Shown in pieces: positions 5,375-6,657 of a stretch of 6,657 bases of DNA. The position numbers were made by a program, and so were the translations under genes. Every line of letters begins with the position of its first letter. The first letter of the stretch is position 1. The notes under the pieces are model-generated. The model was not told the origin of the DNA, did no database searches, and saw only the letters and a list, made by a program, of their open reading frames with translations. Source of the stretch: an uncultured Bacteroidota bacterium (GTDB taxonomy: Bacteria > Bacteroidota > Bacteroidia > Chitinophagales > Chitinophagaceae); the NCBI GenBank assembly GCA_903851455.1, contig CAINOM010000124.1:1-6657 (forward strand). The letters are read 5' to 3'.

Positions 5375-5599
5375 ATGATACTGCGGGAATACAAAGTTTC
5401 GTTCAGAAACAACAAGGCCATCGGGGCCGATTCACTTAGAGGCGTTAGCTATCAAAACATGATCAACTGCTCAAAAAGAGGCGCCAAAAGGTTTGTCAAT
5501 TGGCTGGTGGTCTTTGGTACTGACGAAAACGATGCCATCCACAACGCCGACGAAATGGTGCACGATTACTTAGGTCCACACCTTGGATTATCGGTCTAA
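5375..5599 (+). CDS. Small protein of unknown function, 74 residues
   Basis: I do not recognise a named family. The protein is soluble, with no signal peptide or membrane segment. It has two parts: a basic first half (ILREYKVSFRNNKAIGADSL ... SKRGAKRFVNW) and an acidic helical second half (TDENDAIHNADEMVHDYL), ending in GPHLGLSV. The alternating start and central VNWLVVFG suggest beta strands followed by a helix, a small alpha/beta fold. The reading frame uses C or G at many third positions like its neighbours, which supports real coding. It has its own leader with several palindromes, lies after a strong terminator, and its TAA stop directly abuts the stop of the convergent phosphatase gene. 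The ATG at 5375 is chosen because it follows GGGAG closely and gives the full conserved-looking N-terminus. A DNA- or RNA-binding role is possible given the basic half, but unproven. Confidence 0.75.
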   Translation: MILREYKVSFRNNKAIGADSLRGVSYQNMINCSKRGAKRFVNWLVVFGTDENDAIHNADEMVHDYLGPHLGLSV

Positions 5600-6657
5600 T
5601 CAATTCAACAACTTCTTCACGGGCTTCCCTATACATCCATCGGGCATCTGAATATGCAATAATGCTGCCAGTGTGGGGCTTATGTCAGTCATATTCACCA
5701 CCTCATGTGTTTCTCCTTTCGGCACATGCCAGCCATACCATATCAGCGGTATATGCGTATCATACGGGTTCCAGTTGCCGTGCGTAGTTCCCGCAAAGTG
5801 GTCACTCTCAAACCACCCTGGATTATAGATTATCTGCAGGCAGCCGCTTCTCGCATAGTTGTAGCCGTTTATAGCCATTTGCCTTATCGGCTCAGGCACT
5901 GCAGCATTGCCGATGTTCTCCATGTCTATCACGTACGAAACAGGCACCTTGTACTTGTCAGGCATAATATTCAGTAGCCAGTTGCGAATGTCATGCTTCA
6001 CCACCTCGCGGTTGATCGACTTGTCTGTCGCCAGCAACGAGTCATTCAGATACACCTGGTAGTTAAGTATGGTGCTCACCAGCTTTACGTCCTTCTTGTA
6101 AATATCCCGCAGATAATTATTCAGATCATCAGTCACATTAAATGCGATCCCCGCGGGTATGTTCTTATCTTTCAGGAACTGTGGATTGTGCGCACCACCG
6201 TGGTCTGCTGTCAGGAACAATAAATAATTGCCCCTGCCCACCTGCTTGTCCAGGTAGCTCAGGAACTCAGCGATCTCTTTGTCCAGCCGCACATACATGT
6301 CCTCAACCTCCATCGCATTGGGCGCAAACTGGTGCCCCGCATAGTCGGTGCTTGATAAGCTCACACAAAGAAAATCAGCGTCATCACCCTTACCCAGCTC
6401 TGTTCCTTCTATGCATGCCCTGGCCATTTCAAAAGTCAGCGTATTTCCTGCCGGCATAGCCTTAACAGCCGCCAGCCGGTCTGCCTTACTGAGCATATTG
6501 AATTTATGCGGGAATACAGGTTCGTTCTCCCCCTTAAATGCATCTTCATAAGCAGTGTTATCCTTTGTGCTCTGAGTGTAGCAGCTTACACTATCGCATA
6601 ACGACCAGTTTAGTTTCGCCAGGCTATCTGCCAAACCGCGTTTATTAAAGGCTTTCA
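5600..6657 (-). CDS. pafA: PafA-like alkaline phosphatase, N-terminus beyond the window
   Basis: This is the C-terminal part (about 351 residues) of a periplasmic metal-dependent phosphate-monoester hydrolase of the alkaline phosphatase superfamily. It matches the phosphate-irrepressible PafA type of Bacteroidota. Counting from the TTG at 6634 as residue 1, metal ligands are visible as D97 and H101 in SSTDYAGHQF, D144 and H145 in LTADHGG, and H285 in GTTHGNW. They match D305, H309, D352, H353 and H486 of Elizabethkingia PafA, and the 47-residue D-to-D spacing is identical. VEDMYVRLDKEI and YDTHIPLIWYG are also family-typical. The frame stays open to the right edge (FNKRGLADSL), so 6634 is not the start. 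About 200 residues are missing, including the signal peptide and the threonine nucleophile (T79 in PafA). The fragment itself shows no damage. Its stop abuts that of the convergent small gene. Confidence 0.93.
   Translation of the reverse strand, partial: KAFNKRGLADSLAKLNWSLCDSVSCYTQSTKDNTAYEDAFKGENEPVFPHKFNMLSKADRLAAVKAMPAGNTLTFEMARACIEGTELGKGDDADFLCVSLSSTDYAGHQFAPNAMEVEDMYVRLDKEIAEFLSYLDKQVGRGNYLLFLTADHGGAHNPQFLKDKNIPAGIAFNVTDDLNNYLRDIYKKDVKLVSTILNYQVYLNDSLLATDKSINREVVKHDIRNWLLNIMPDKYKVPVSYVIDMENIGNAAVPEPIRQMAINGYNYARSGCLQIIYNPGWFESDHFAGTTHGNWNPYDTHIPLIWYGWHVPKGETHEVVNMTDISPTLAALLHIQMPDGCIGKPVKKLLN

Noticed and set aside
6142..6459. Long plus-strand open frame inside the phosphatase gene
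   Set aside because: It lies entirely within a gene whose opposite-strand product has clear catalytic motifs. Its own translation is Pro/Ser/Cys-rich and low in structure, as expected for an antisense shadow.
6632..6634. TTG as the start of the phosphatase
   Set aside because: The frame remains open to the window edge (FNKRG before it), matches the family upstream, and the protein would lack its signal peptide and nucleophile. The gene is simply cut by the window.
1..6657. CRISPR array, tRNA, rRNA, phage or defence genes
   Set aside because: No regularly spaced direct repeats, cloverleaf-like sequence, integrase or nuclease motif was found in any intergenic region or frame.

Overview
The window looks like chromosomal DNA of a Bacteroidota bacterium, most likely from the Chitinophagaceae or a nearby group. 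Three things suggest this. Most genes lack a Shine-Dalgarno sequence. Several start regions carry the Bacteroidota -7 promoter element TAnnTTTG. The protein set is also typical: a PafA-type alkaline phosphatase, an Rcp1-like single-domain response regulator, and a secreted lineage-specific beta-rich protein. The assignment rests on motif recognition and memory of these families, not on a database search.

Layout from left to right. (1) A minus-strand single-domain response regulator (56-454). (2) A divergent regulatory region (455-650) with two separate inverted repeats and promoter elements on both strands. (3) A plus-strand EamA/DMT-family transporter (651-1616). (4) A short convergent gap (1617-1697) filled by a hairpin-rich sequence resembling the degenerate intergenic repeats of Bacteroidota. 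(5) A minus-strand exported protein of unknown function (1698-2609). (6) A divergent promoter region (2610-2747). (7) A plus-strand APC-superfamily amino acid permease (2748-4226). (8) A two-gene unit of a stand-alone receiver protein (4341-4730) and a stand-alone Hpt phosphotransfer protein (4761-5126), closed by a strong intrinsic terminator (5164-5201). (9) A 173-base AT-rich leader with several palindromes, then a 74-residue unknown protein (5375-5599). (10) A minus-strand PafA-like alkaline phosphatase (5600 to the right edge). Its N-terminal part, including the nucleophile, lies outside the window.

The genes do not form one pathway. The clearest functional unit is the receiver plus Hpt pair: together they are the middle and end parts of a multistep phosphorelay, and their histidine kinase is not in the window. 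The response regulator at the left edge is a separate type (Rcp1-like) and need not belong to the same relay. The transporter and permease suggest uptake or export of metabolites and amino acids, and the phosphatase suggests periplasmic phosphate scavenging. I see no mobile element, phage gene, CRISPR array, tRNA or rRNA. The least explained parts are the small protein at 5375-5599 with its palindrome-rich leader, the exported protein at 1698-2609, and the inverted repeats around the promoters.
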